Positions 45,851-56,885 of a stretch of DNA of 64,000 nucleotides are shown here, in pieces (the first letter of the stretch is position 1; each line of letters begins with the position of its first letter). The notes beneath the pieces were generated by a model that saw only the letters and a program-made list of their open reading frames with translations, was not told the DNA's origin and searched no databases. Source of the DNA: Tenrec ecaudatus (taxonomy: Eukaryota; Chordata; Mammalia; Afrosoricida; Tenrecidae); assembly GCF_050624435.1 (NCBI RefSeq), contig NC_134538.1, forward strand, positions 127,826,937-127,890,936, read 5' to 3'. Position numbers and translations under genes: made by a program.

Positions 45851-46133
45851 CCTCTTCAGAGCTCAGGGTCTGTACCCAGGCGGTGCTCACTGCCCCCTGT
45901 AAGTACCCATTTCTCCCCCGAGCTTCAGAGTTCAGGGTCTGTACCCAGGCGGTGCTCACTGCCCCCTGTAAGTACCCATTTCTGGCCCCTCTTCAGAGCT
46001 CAGGGTCTGTACCCAGGCAGGCTCACTGCCCCCTGTAAGTACCCATTTCTGGCCCCTCTTCAGAGCTCAGGGTCTGTACCCAGGCAGGCTCACTGCCCCC
46101 TGTAAGTACCCATTTCTCCCCCCCTCTTCAGAG
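45851..46133. repeat. Tandem repeat, about 68-bp unit, four copies
   Basis: Units start near 45851, 45920, 45988 and 46055, with a short fifth start at 46122. Each contains CTTCAGAG, 'CAGGGTCTGTACCCAGGC', 'CTCACTGCCCCCTGTAAGTA' and CCCATTT. The first two units have GGCGGTGCTC, the last two GGCAGGCTC, so the array grew by duplicating pairs. Each unit carries the 5' splice-donor-like string CTGTAAGTA. Confidence 0.95.
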
Positions 46134-46229
46134 CAGCAGGAAGATGCAACAAACCACAGACAACAGTCTTTACAAACCTGCTCACAAGCCTCACTGTGTG
46201 TCCCCCTCCTTAGAGACAATCTTTACGTA

Positions 46230-46428
46230 CATGAGGGAGTCCTGGGGGCTTAGTGGTGATGAATTGGTCAGTTCAAAACCACCAACCTCTTTATGAGCGA
46301 AAGATGAGACTTTCTACTCTTAAAAGAGTTATAATCTCAGAAACCTGAAGAGGCAGTTCTACCCTGTCCTTTAGGGTCACTGAGTCGTAACTGCCTCAGC
46401 AGCAGTGAATTTGGATTTTTTGGTGTTA
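46230..46428 (+). mobile_element. AfroSINE, full length
   Basis: 'GAGTCCTGGGGGCTTAGTGG', 'CAGTTCAAAACCACCAACC', 'GAGACTTTCTACTCTTAAAA', 'AGAGGCAGTTCTACCCTGTC' and 'CACTGAGTCGTAACTGCC' cover the whole element. Confidence 0.9.
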
Positions 46429-46529
46429 GGCCTGTGCAGTTTGAAAAGGAAAGACTGTTAAAATGATGTCTACTTTAATGCTTTATGGAGTTACTTGTTG
46501 GACACAGGGCTTCGAACGGGTTCCTTCTG

Positions 46530-46600
46530 GGTCAACCCCTTGCTGAGAATTTGCATTCCCACCCCAGATATGCTGAATCAAAATCTACATTGGGCCTCGT
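46530..46600 (+). mobile_element. MER5-like relic, short
   Basis: 'GAGAATTTGCATTCCCACCC' followed by 'AGATATGCTGAATCAAAATC' matches the centre of hAT-Charlie MER5-type elements. Confidence 0.55.
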
Positions 46601-48023
46601 GTGTGAACACACACCCACTACTGGATGCTCTCCTGAAAAATTGAAGAAAACACAATTCAATGGTCTAAAGACTATTACTGACACGCCAGCCACTGTAGGA
46701 GAAGGAGATTTGCTGATTCACACGCCTCCTTTGTCCTATGGACTCCACCTGGCCATCGCTTAGATCAGGATGTGCAGGAACTTGGAATGCAACTTAAGTT
46801 TTGAAAATAGCACCGCTATGGAACATCGCTAAGAGTATCAGTCTCTCAGCCCGCAACGTAAGGCCATTCCGTTCGTTCAAACTCAGGCAGGTATAGTTAA
46901 GGCTCAGGTGCACATCCCGAAGCAAATTTTGCCAGGATACTGCAGTGAAAGCAGCAACAGGCAGATGTGTTCTCGCTACAGCAACCCCGGTCGATGCGGT
47001 CTTTCTCTCATCCTTTCACGATCATCAAGTGTCACAGGAACAGGCAAGAGGCGGAGGGTGACAAAAACATTGTGTGTTTTCTCCATATTCTAGCTAGAGG
47101 AAGACAAGAACTAAGGAGTCTCTCCCAAGCCACACGCTGTCTGGAGGCTTGGTCCTCTAAGCAGAGGAGCCCTGTGCGTCTCAAAATCCCGTTAATCTCA
47201 GTTCACAGCAAGCTACGCTCAGGCAGTCCCCTGCATGCAGCGCAGCCATGGCAGGCCACTTACCAGTTAGGAAAGACCAAGCTTTCGGTCAACTCCTACC
47301 TTGGAATATCAGGAAAAGGACAGAGAGCAATCCGGGATGGACAATTAAAAAGGGATGGGGGTGGCAAGTTCCAATATTTTAAAGTTTCGGCTGATCCATT
47401 CTACATGACAGCCTTTCCATTTTTCGTTTTAGGTCTGTGTGTCTCACCTCTGATTTTAAAAAAAAAATTCAGATGGTGGAAAGCAATCTCAGAGAGTGCT
47501 TCACTCAATCAGTGTGTAGCCAGCCCAAGGCCTCCGGAGGGAAAAGACGGGCATTGGCCGCAGAGGGCTGGGAAGGACAAGCCTTGTGCACATGCGGACT
47601 CGTCTGTCACCAGCAAGAGAAGGTAGGAGACTCTTTGGGGTCACAACGATGTCATTTAGGGCTCCTTGGCAGCCATTTAAAAAATGTGACTCTCTGGATT
47701 GAATGATTTCACTGCCTGCTCAAGTGCCTAATTTAGAACCGGGAAGCAAGTTACAAGCGGAGTCCATGAATCAAATGATGGTTTGATTTCCCACGGTCTA
47801 GACTTCATCTGTGACATCAAAGCAGGACCAGCAATGTCATTCCCCACCTTTCCCCAACAAAAGGTCTGCTTGACAGTTACAGATTTCACACATTCAGTCG
47901 TTCATCCTCCTAGCCCCTGACTCATGGAACACAGAGACTGGCGTACAAACTAGCCTGTAGAAGGGAACAGAAGAGGGGCGGGGAAAGCTGGCAGGATGCT
48001 ATTATGTACAAAGCAGACATGAC
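46601..48023. other. Unique DNA containing a 219-codon open frame of doubtful status
   Basis: A plus-strand frame runs from 46967 to 47626 (219 codons). It has no domain, signal peptide or repeat that I recognise, its codon use looks ordinary for non-coding DNA, and it is not flanked by promoter-like sequence or an obvious poly-A tail. No repeats were recognised in the stretch. Confidence 0.3.
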
Positions 48024-48077
48024 TGGATTACCTGGATGCCTATTTAGTTATGGATTACCTGGATGCCTATTTAGTTA
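48024..48077. repeat. Perfect 27-bp tandem duplication
   Basis: The unit TGGATTACCTGGATGCCTAT plus TTAGTTA occurs at 48024-48050 and, unchanged, at 48051-48077. Identity suggests a recent duplication or a polymorphic two-copy site. Confidence 0.97.
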
Positions 48078-48374
48078 TCTTGAGAGACTTGGTTATCTAG
48101 AGCAAACATCCAAAATTTCCATACAATCTCACTCACCACCTGTCTATTTACTGAGTTTTGTTGAGCCTTAGCTGCTTGCGGTCACTGGATAGCTATTATG
48201 CTAGTTAGCATGATAATCAGTCCGTTGAGATATTTCTGTTGTTTCTGAATTAAGTTTTATACATTTGAGAAACTTATCAGAGACTTTGGGCAAAGTGAAG
48301 AATCCTGCCTGATGTAAGGAGTCACTCCAAATGGGTTTGGCTGGTTCACATTTTCATCCATCTCACCTCTTCAC

Positions 48375-48575
48375 CTGGGGGCATGGTGGTGTGGTGGTTA
48401 CACATTAGGCTTCATCGGAATGGTCGGCAGTTGGAAACCACCACCATCTCCCCTGGAGAAAGACTGGGCTTTCTACTCTGATTAGCAGTTGTAGTTTTGG
48501 ACACCCACAGGGGATCGCTATCACTCAGCATTGACTCAATGGCAATGAATTTAGAATTTGGCAGTGAATTTGGAG
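48375..48575 (+). mobile_element. AfroSINE, full length
   Basis: 'GCATGGTGGTGTGGTGGTTA', 'GTCGGCAGTTGGAAACCACC', 'AGACTGGGCTTTCTACTCTG' and 'CAGCATTGACTCAATGGCAA' are in order. Confidence 0.9.
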
Positions 48576-48605
48576 TTCACATTTTCCCACATCTAGCCTC
48601 CTCAA

Positions 48606-48784
48606 TTCGGAGCCCTGGTGGTGTAGAAGTTACGTCAGCAGTTCGAAACCTCTAGTTGTTCCATGGGAGAAAGATGGAAGTTTCTACTCCAGTAAAGGGC
48701 TTAAGTCTCGGAAACCCATAGAGGCAGTTCTACCCTGTACTGCAGTCACCATGAGTCAGAATTCACTTGATGGCAGTGAGTTTG
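48606..48784 (+). mobile_element. AfroSINE, followed directly by SPIN
   Basis: 'GGAGCCCTGGTGGTGTAGAA' is the best-preserved head in the window; 'GTCAGCAGTTCGAAACC', 'AGGCAGTTCTACCCTGTACT' and 'GAGTCAGAATTCACTTGATG' follow. The SPIN element starts exactly where the tail 'GGCAGTGAGTTTG' ends. Confidence 0.92.
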
Positions 48785-48980
48785 TAGAGGTTCTCAACCT
48801 GTGGGTCGCGACCCCTTTGGAGGCTGAACGACCCTTTCACAGAGGTCGTACGATTCATAACGGTAACAAAGTTACAGTGATGAAGTAGCAACGAAAACAA
48901 TTTTATGGTTGGGGGTCACCATAACATGAAGAACTGCATGAAGGGTCATTTCATGGCCTTAGGAAGGTTAGAGAGTTAGA
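48785..48980 (+). mobile_element. SPIN-like non-autonomous hAT transposon
   Basis: The left end TAGAGGTTCTCAACCTG and 'GTGGGTCGCGACCCCTTTGG' are SPIN-like, as are 'GATGAAGTAGCAACGAAAAC' and 'TTTTATGGTTGGGGGTCACC'. The right end has decayed (AGGAAGGTTAGAGAG), so no clean 8-bp duplication is visible. Confidence 0.85.
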
Positions 48981-51900
48981 GTTATCTTCTCAAACCTGGG
49001 CCACATGTGCACCAAGGAACCAAAATTAGCCGGAAGATGGGATGATCAGGGTAAAAATGTAACAGTTACACTGAAACAACTGCAGCCTTGATTGCTTAGT
49101 CAAATCTCCACCATGTTTTCATCCCAATTGTGTTAACCCTGCTTCGTTTTTACACTATGATGCGAGGCCAAGGAACTCCCATGGTCTAAAGCCCCACAAT
49201 CCAATATTTCTCAAATATTTAGTGTTGGTGGCTGTGAGACATGAAGGCTGAGAACCACTGGCCTGGCAATCACCAGAGGGCTGTTTATCCTTTTACTACC
49301 CTTTGTCTACAGTGCCCTGTCCTTCACTGCCTCCTCTCTGCATTAACTCTCGCTCACTCCGTCCACCGTAGGACCCTGGTCTGGGTTGTCACCATTCTCG
49401 TTACGCACCTAAGCTTTTCCTCCACCTGAATCTCTCACACTCCCTCATCGCTTCTCTTTCCATCCCAGTCCCAGCAAATGAACCTGACCACGAACTCCCC
49501 TGCTGTTTAATAACTCCCCTCATAGTTGTAGGATAGCAATTAACCTTTGATATATTTCTCCTTCCGCTGTAATTTTGCAACAAGGTAACTCTTGCTAGAA
49601 GCCATGGAATTCTTAAAAATCCCATTCCAGCTATTAAAATTCGGGTTAAGACATATAATGCATATAGCATTCTTTGTATCAAAGCTATTGTGAAGCATAA
49701 ATTAATGTGTGGAATCCATTCTGAAGTAATTTAGCTTTCATTTAAATGTCAGTATTATCTCTAAATTTACCAACTCTGCTAATTGTGTTCATCTTGCCAG
49801 GGCTGTGCCAAGGTGATTTCCCTAAATTAGAAGCAGAAATATTCACTTCAATGGATTATGCACTTAATATATCATGCTTTCTACTACTGTCAGAACGAAA
49901 GACTATCATGAAATCATTTAAATGGTCTGAGACCCCCAAACAAACATAGCAACTTCTATTCCAATTGTAGTTTTATGAGACACCATGAAGAGTTTCAAAG
50001 TCCCCCACCTATATATTTTTTTAATTTCACCTCTATCTTAGTAACCTTTGCTTCTCCATAGTTGTTGTTCCTCCCCCCTCCTCCTCTTCCCCTCCTCCTT
50101 TCCCTCCTCCTCTTTCTCCTCTTCTTCTAGAATTTTTTAACTGGTTGCTGTCTACCCAATTTAGCAGGCAACCATTTGCCACATTAAAAAAGTCCAGTCA
50201 TGAATACACAGTGTTGGCTCTTGCTCGAAGCCAACAGCCATAATCATAAATAGATCTGATATTGGGGAAAATACACTGACTGACCGGAATTTAGGACAGG
50301 TTTCGCTTGTCATCTCTCCAAACAATCTGTGGATGAACCCAGAACACAGTGATGAGCTGTGACAAAGGGCCCCGGTTAGACATTTCTGTATGTATTCAAC
50401 TAGCACCAGGAGGAGAAAGCAGCGGAGCAGTGGGAAGACCATTTGCAAGGCAATTAGGGGCGGAGGAGCGCATCGCAGCGCAGCGCCTGCCAGGCGCAGG
50501 GGCCTCTCCTTGGTTCTCACCGTGTGGGCTCGGGGTCCAGCGCGGAGCATCCACACTGTACTCTCTGCAGCTTAAAACTTCGTCACTTAACTAGCTGTTT
50601 GCCGGGGACCTCGCTTGGACGCCGGGCACACTCTGGCCACGCCATCCAGCTCTGCACGCCGTGTTCCAGCACCATCTGTCACTTAAGCTTCCACAGATTC
50701 AAAAAAATTCAATTCAGACTAATCTAGGCGGCCCTCAAACTAGAGCTATAATTCAAATTTCGACATGAAGCTTGAATTCCTTTTCAGTGTTGTTCAACTT
50801 TGACCCAGCTCCCCCCCACCCCTTCCTTCACTGAAAAGGGCCAAGACAACAGCCCAGCAAGTGGGGCAGGCAAAACAGGCCTCCTTTGTTCACTTTTGTC
50901 CAGCAGCTCTCTATTGAGGTAGGAGACTGAAAAGCCGCTCCAAGCTTTGGACGGCAGCAACACAGTTGCTCGCAAGCCACCCTCTCTCAAAGGACCCCAA
51001 ACTGCAGGATGGACCCCTTTTTACCTTACGGCGCAATTAACGGAAGATTAGGACTTTCCCTTTCTGAGAAAAATCTGCTCTTGGCATTGCCCTGTCAGTG
51101 GCCAGAGCAGAGCGGGCACTCATGCAGGCTGGAAACGGCGCCATTCAAATTCCAGGGGCATCCAGGGTGGCACGCAATTAGCTTTAAAGTTGAAATTGGG
51201 AGGAAAGATCAGTGCATGACGGATACATATACGGAATACTCCGAATGCTCTCAGCCCACTGGGGAAAGATAAATCAAATTCATGGCATAGTACACACTGG
51301 AAGACCTCCTACAGGATTCCCTCAGCTTGCCCTGGGAATTTCTTTTAATGGTTTGCATTGGGCTTTGAACAAATACAACCAAGCACCTCACAACAGCTAT
51401 GTGTTTCTATGTGTACTTGATATTTGGATGCTTCCATGGATGGTTACAAGAAATCTTTCTGGGCCTCCCTCCTACGATATAATGAGGAGAACAGGGATGG
51501 TGGTCCCTTTTGCCTGACAGCAGCAGGCGTTTTCATGCTCACGTCCACGAGACCGCTTTGTGGTGGGGCGTTGGTGGTGGGCACTGTCAAGCCGCTGAGG
51601 CACAGGGACCCCGAGATGTTGCCCAGCCATGCTTTAGAGAGAGGGAATATGGAAAGAAATCAGGAAGCGCATCTTTCAAGATAAGAGTGCTTTTGCCTGC
51701 CCGTTTTTAAACCTCATAAGCCCTGCGGATGGTGTGCCCAGCCCAGGAGCATAGTTTACACGGGAATTGCATCCTTTCCCATCGGAATTTGGAATATTCA
51801 CCAGCTCTTTTAAGTAGCTAGAGGGGAATCCTTCCTCAGACACTTTTTTAAAGTTACCTTTTTCTAATTTGAAATTCCAATCCTGTAGGCTAGTCAAAGT

Positions 51901-52589
51901 AGGTCAATTAAGTTGACACCACGTTGCTTTTATTAGCTCAGCTAAGCAATTATAATTGCGTGGAGAGGGGTGAGGCTGTCATCTTTGAAGACTTGTTGGT
52001 GGGCAGAAATGCCCGATGCAGACCTGTAATTCACAGTCCCAGCGCATCCCTAAACACTCATGCAGGGGCAGTCCTACCTATTTCTAGACAGTTGGCAATA
52101 TTGCTCTTGGACTATGTCAAAATTAATAGGCGCCTTTGTAGTACACAGAAAAAAATCGACTACTGTGTCTACCCCCATGGCAAAAGCACAGAGCACAGAT
52201 GGATGCTGATTCAACATGAAAATAATAATTGATGATGGAATGACACCGACGCCGGGTCATCCTGCAGGATGGCATCCGTGCCGCATGCCATTTGTCTTAT
52301 GCTTTACACAAGGTGTGTGTTCAATTCACTGGTCCTGGCAACTTCACATCTCAGTTCATAAGACTTAAGTTCAGGGCACCCTGCTCTAGGCACAGTAGCC
52401 GAAAGGTGGAAGGACCCTGGATGTCCCACCAGGTGATAGACACAGGCATGGAACGCTACTTGGCCACAATGACGTTTTTATGCTGACAGGGGCGACAGCA
52501 TGGATTGGGGTTGAAGATGAGCCCACCACAGCGGGGAAATAAATGGTGTCGTACACATGCGAACCGCCCAGAATCCCTAAACTCGGGCC
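48981..52589. other. Repeat-poor stretch, candidate conserved non-coding DNA
   Basis: About 3.6 kb without any SINE, LINE or DNA transposon that I recognise, unlike the rest of the window. It contains AT-rich blocks with homeodomain-type cores, for example 'GCAATTATAATTGCGTGG' near 51947-51964, 'CAAAATTAATAGGCGCC' near 52118-52134 and 'CGCAATTAGCTTTAAAG' near 51173-51189. Open frames of up to 131 codons show no family resemblance. Enhancer function is an inference from repeat depletion only. Confidence 0.4.
50068..50130. repeat. CCT/CTT-rich polypyrimidine tract
   Basis: About 60 bp consisting almost only of C and T on the plus strand, with repeated CCTCCT and CTTCT units. Confidence 0.9.
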
Positions 52590-52755
52590 ACTGAAGTCTG
52601 CGGTGACTCATAGCTACCCTGCAGGGCAGAGCAGAACCGCCCCTCAGGGTTTTGAGGTGGTAAATCTTTCTGGGAACAGAAGCCTCATCTTTTTCCCATG
52701 GTGCGGCTGGTGGATTCAAACTGCTACCTTGCAGTCCAATGCGTAACTCACTTAC
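52590..52755 (-). mobile_element. AfroSINE
   Basis: 'GTCTGCGGTGACTCATAGCT', 'CAGGGCAGAGCAGAACCGCC', 'GAAGCCTCATCTTTTTCCCA' and 'GGATTCAAACTGCTACCTTG' run from tail to tRNA-like region. Confidence 0.88.
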
Positions 52756-52859
52756 ATCAGCAGAACTCCATGCTAGTGATTACCAAGGGGAGGAGAGGGG
52801 GCAATGGGTGGGTCCTGGGTAGGAAGCACGAAGTGTCTGTTCAGACGAAGCAAAAAATG

Positions 52860-53055
52860 GAAAACCAAACTCATGGCCACGGACTTCATTCTGACACACA
52901 GGAACTCTGCTGGATGGAGTAGAACTGCCTCCCGTGGGTTCCTGGGCCTGAAAATCTTTACCAGCTCTGAAAGCCTCCTTTCTCTCCCGCGGAATGGCTA
53001 GTAAATTCAAACCGCTGATCTTGTGGTTACCAGTCCAAACACAAACCACGGTGCT
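52860..53055 (-). mobile_element. AfroSINE
   Basis: 'AACCAAACTCATGGCCACGG', 'GAGTAGAACTGCCTCCCGTG', 'AAATTCAAACCGCTGATCTT' and 'GTGGTTACCAGTCCAAACAC' are the reversed family order. Confidence 0.88.
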
Positions 53056-53439
53056 AGCTCGCTCCAAATGCATGGCCCTCTAGTCAATTCCAACCAGGAC
53101 TCCTAAAAAATAGGACTGCTTCAAGAATTTGCATGATATCTTTACTGATCTCTGTATCCTTCCCATTTAAGTACAGGAGCTCCTTATACTGAAATTGGAA
53201 CTCTACAGTGATGGGAAATCAGGCCACACACATTGCTGATGGCTTCACAACAGAACTGATATAACTGATGGCATGGGATTGTGCGCATGGAAAATGTTGA
53301 ATTGGAAAATATTACATATATGCACATATTTACAACAATAAACCCATTCAATAAAACAAAAGACTGGGTAATTCGTTCATAATGCATGGTATAGTTATTT
53401 ACACCTTAACAAAGTAACTTGGTAACATTACATTTCTCA

Positions 53440-53745
53440 TGTTGTTGCTGTTAGGTGCAGTTGGCTCTCATTCACAGCCACCCTGTGTACAACGAAACAA
53501 GACACCACCCGGGCCTGTACCATGCTCATGATTGTTCTTATCTTTGAGTTCATCCATGCAGCCATGGTGTCAATCCATATGGTCGACATACCTTCCTCCT
53601 TTTCACTGCCCGGTTACTTTACCAAGCATAATGTCTAAAGCACGTGAGACAAATTCTCGCCATCCTGGCCTCGAAGAGCATTCTGGCTGTGTTTCTTCCA
53701 GGCAGATTTGTTTGTTAATTTGGTCATCTGTGATATTTCCAAGAT
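53440..53745 (-). mobile_element. RTE/BovB-type LINE 3' fragment
   Basis: The reversed end 'GTTGTTGCTGTTAGGTGCAG' is followed by 'CCTGTGTACAACGAAACAAG', 'CAGCCATGGTGTCAATCCAT', 'TTTACCAAGCATAATGTCTA' and 'CGAAGAGCATTCTGGCTGTG'. It covers about the last 300 bp of the RTE. Confidence 0.88.
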
Positions 53746-54117
53746 TCTTATTCCTCTCCTTAAAGACAATCTAATATTAAAAATAGCGTAGTTGCCAAAA
53801 TTGGAGCCTAAGCTCTTGCTACATTTTCCTCCCTCATGTAGCCCTGTTTACATTTTGAGGGAACACAAGCAGTCATGCCTACATGCTGTGACATACCTCT
53901 CTTCTCAGAAACTTCAGCCACTCATGCCACGAGACATGATGCTAAAACCAAAGGGACTTTCCGTTGACATGGTCAAACAAAGGGTTAAATGACATTCGCC
54001 TCTGCATTCTTCTTCCCAGCATCCTAGTCCCTTTCTCCTCTGTCCTCGCCCAGGATAAAGTACCAGTTCCTTCGAAGGGTGACCGCATGGAACATGAGGG
54101 GGAAAAGTCTAAATGGT

Positions 54118-54990
54118 AATTTTCTTTTCTTTATATTTTATTAGTTATTTAATTAGGTTCTTTGCAAGAAATCTAGAACACCAATTTGTAAGGATAAATT
54201 GTATGTGTGAGCATGAAGGTAGCACGCAAGGAGCCTTGGGGACAGTTTTGATTTTTGACAAAATCGGCAAGTCCACCGCTTTCCGACCAGCGTCCCGCTG
54301 ATCTGTGAACTCGCATTGGTCTCTTTTCCTGCCTGTCAAAGATCTTGCCTTCTTGGTATCTGGGTTCCCGAAGCTGCTTCTTCTGGAAGCGGGCGTCTGT
54401 GAGATGCTTGGGGATTTTCACACCACTGATACCAACTTTGGTGGAGGTGGCGATAACAAATGTTGGGTGTGTTCTACGCAGAGGAACTCGATGGAGGGCG
54501 AGAGGTCCAGGGACACACAGCACGCCATTGCCCAGCTGCTTCAGGAGAACCACTCCCTTGCCTGGGTGGCGACCCAGGAGGATGATCAGCAGGTCCCTGG
54601 GGTGATGCTGGCGCACAGGCTCCCCTGCTCTTTGTCGCAGCCCCACGTCTTCCAGGAGCGTCTTCAGTACGGTAGCACTGAGGCATTGTGTGCCACTTAA
54701 ACACTTGGTACCATTTTTGTCACCACCAACTGGCCTTGTGACAGCAGCCAGGACCTTCTCCTCCTCACCCCTGGATCTGGCCAAGAAACACTTCCTCTGG
54801 TACATGGCCAATTCCTTTGACCAGGACGGGTTTCAGCTACAGTGGGGCTTCCTCTTCCTAAGCTTTTTGCCCTTGATCTTCCCCCTGCTTCACCTGGCCA
54901 CTGGCATTCGCTTTCTTGACTTCAGGCGTCTTCTCCTTGGTGTCTGGTTTCTTCTCAGCCTTCACCCACGTCTTGTAAGATGGGAAAGTA
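54118..54990 (-). pseudogene. RPL6: Processed pseudogene of ribosomal protein L6 (60S eL6)
   Basis: The parent protein is a component of the cytosolic large ribosomal subunit. The minus-strand reading matches RPL6 over almost its whole length without introns. Recognisable blocks include EEKVLAAVTRPVGGDKNG, RVPLRRTHPTFVIATSTKVG, VKIPKHLTDARFQKKQLREP and the C terminus YPYKLVF, which ends at 54173. It is broken: the start-codon position reads ACG (minus strand; 54969-54971) and is followed by a one-base length difference, an in-frame TGA at 54833-54835 replaces an arginine codon, and a segment just after that stop, rich in Tyr-Ser-Arg in the parent, is shortened. The frame downstream of the stop remains open for about 210 codons. 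Beyond the stop at the 3' end an AATAAA-like signal and an A-rich tail (reading T-rich on the plus strand, 54113-54150) support retrotransposition. No target duplication was found with confidence. Confidence 0.93.
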
Positions 54991-55029
54991 ACTTGGTCAT
55001 TTTTGATGATTATTCACATCACCTCTGTT

Positions 55030-56452
55030 TCACCAATTAGCTCACAGTGGAAAATCTGACCTAAGCCAGTCTTAGAATCAAAACACTCTTCCTAAAGAAG
55101 AACGCTTTGTTTTTGGTCATCCCTCAGGAATTCCTTGCTCTGCTTCCCCTTGCTGTTCTATTGCAGGCCCTTAGTGTAGCCTTTGGAGCCAGGACAAGGC
55201 ACCCCATTAGATTCAACCAGAAAACACTCTTAAAGGTCAACAAATAGACCTTGAACTATTTACAGGTTGTACTTTTTGTCATTGTTTTTTGTTGTTGTTG
55301 TTTTCTTTTGTTGCTTTGTTTTGCTCTGTCATTTTTTGTGCAGACTATTATCTCTGCAGGTCTATCTAGATAAGATAGGTGGGATAAAAAATCTGGAGGA
55401 GAAAACAACGGGTCTGACAGTTCTGGGGGATATGGGTCAGGAGGTGGTGGGGGAAAGGAAGTGGGTGTTAACAAACCCAGGGACAAGGGAACAAGTGATC
55501 CAATATGATGGCAAGAAGAGTGTAGGAGGCCTGGTAGGGCTTGATCAAGGGCAATGTAACCGAGAGGAATTACTGAAACCCAAATAAAGGCTGAGCATTA
55601 TAGTGGGACAAGGGGAAAGTAAAAGGAAATCAAGGAAAGAAGTAGAAGGCAAAGGACATTTATAGAAATTTAAATACAGGCATGTACATATGTAAATATA
55701 TTTATATATGATGATGGGGAAATAGATCTATGTGCATATATTTATAGAGTTAGTATTAAGGTAGCAGATGGACATTAGGCCTCCACTCAAGTACTCCCTC
55801 AATGCAAGAACATTTTGTTCCATTAAACTGACATTCCATGATGCTCACCTTCCCAACATGATCGCCAAAGACAAAGCAGGAACATAAGCAAATGTGGTGA
55901 AGAAAGCTGATGGTGTCCAGCTATCAAAAGATATAGCATGTGGGGTCTTAAAGACTTGAAGATAAACAAGCAGCCATCTAGCTGAGAAGCAACCAAGCCC
56001 ACATAGAAGAAGCACACCAGCCTCTGTGATCACGAGGTGTCGATGGGATCAGGTATCAGGCATCAAAGAAAAAAAAAACATATCATTGTGAATTAGAGGG
56101 AGTGCAGAGTGGAGACCCAAAGCCCATCTATAGGCAACTGGACATTCCCTTGTGGAAGGGTCCCAGGGAGGAGATGAGCCAGTCAGGGTGCAGTATAGGA
56201 ATGATGAAACATACAACTTTCCTCTAGTTCTTTAAAGTTTCCTCACCACCACCACCACCCCACCCATTATCATGATCCAAATTCTACCTTACAAATCCAG
56301 CTAGACCAGAGGATGTACACTGGAACAGGTAAGAACTGGAAACACAGGGAATACAGGACAGATAAACCCCTCGATACCAACAATGAGCGTAGCAATACCA
56401 GGAGGGGAAGGAGAAGGTGGGGCAGAAAGGGGGAACCGATCACAAGGATCTA
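55030..56452 (+). mobile_element. Longest L1-type 3' UTR copy, 3'-truncated
   Basis: About 1.4 kb from roughly 'TCACCTCTGTTTCACC' through 'GTGTAGCCTTTGGAGCCAGG', a T/TTG-rich block (55280-55325), 'GGGATAAAAAATCTGGAGGA', 'AAGATATAGCATGTGGGGTC' and 'GAGCCAGTCAGGGTGCAGTA' to 'GGAACCGATCACAAGGATCT'. It then ends abruptly, so the terminal ~300 bp with the AATAAA are missing. The left boundary is approximate. The only in-window view of the upstream part of this family. Confidence 0.82.
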
Positions 56453-56577
56453 CTCTGGGTAGGTTCGAGCTGCCAGCCTTTCATGAGTAATGAAGCAAGA
56501 GCAAAGAGTGTGCACCACCCAGAGACCTGAAGAACATACCAGAAGATCTCTCTTCGACTTACATGAACTAATGTTGC

Positions 56578-56772
56578 TGCTGCTGCTGGCAGAGTGGCCA
56601 CACATTGGGCTGCCAATCCTAAGGTCAGCAGTTGGAGACCACCAGTGGTTCGGAGGGCGCAAGCTGAGGCTTTCTACTCTCATCAAGTAGAGTGTCAGAA
56701 ACCCGCAGCAGCGGTTCTTCCCGGTCCTATGGGGTAGCTATGGGCCTGGGTTGATTTCAAGGTGGTGAATTA
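56578..56772 (+). mobile_element. AfroSINE, full length
   Basis: 'AGAGTGGCCACACATTGGGC', 'AAGGTCAGCAGTTGGAGACC', 'GAGGCTTTCTACTCTCATCA' and 'CCGGTCCTATGGGGTAGCTA' are in order. Confidence 0.88.
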
Positions 56773-56786
56773 AGGTTGCTGTAGGA

Positions 56787-56885
56787 GCCCTGGTGGCATC
56801 CTGGGTTACACATTGGGCTGCTAACCACAAGATCAGCAGTGCGAACCCAAGGGAGCGAGATGAGGCTGTGTGCGCCGGTAAAAAC
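56787..56885 (+). mobile_element. AfroSINE, 5' half only
   Basis: 'GGAGCCCTGGTGGCATCCTG', 'ACATTGGGCTGCTAACCACA' and 'AGATCAGCAGTGCGAACCC' form the tRNA-like head; the tail is missing. It lies 14 bp after the preceding SINE in the same orientation. Confidence 0.88.

Noticed and set aside
45851..46133. CRISPR-like regular repeat array
   Set aside because: The units are contiguous tandem copies without unique spacers, and the context is a mammalian genome.
46967..47626. 219-codon plus-strand open frame in unique DNA
   Set aside because: No domain, conserved motif, promoter-like sequence or splice context; the length is possible by chance in 64 kb.
48606..48680. tRNA-gene-like A and B boxes in SINE heads
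   Set aside because: They belong to AfroSINEs; none forms a complete tRNA cloverleaf.
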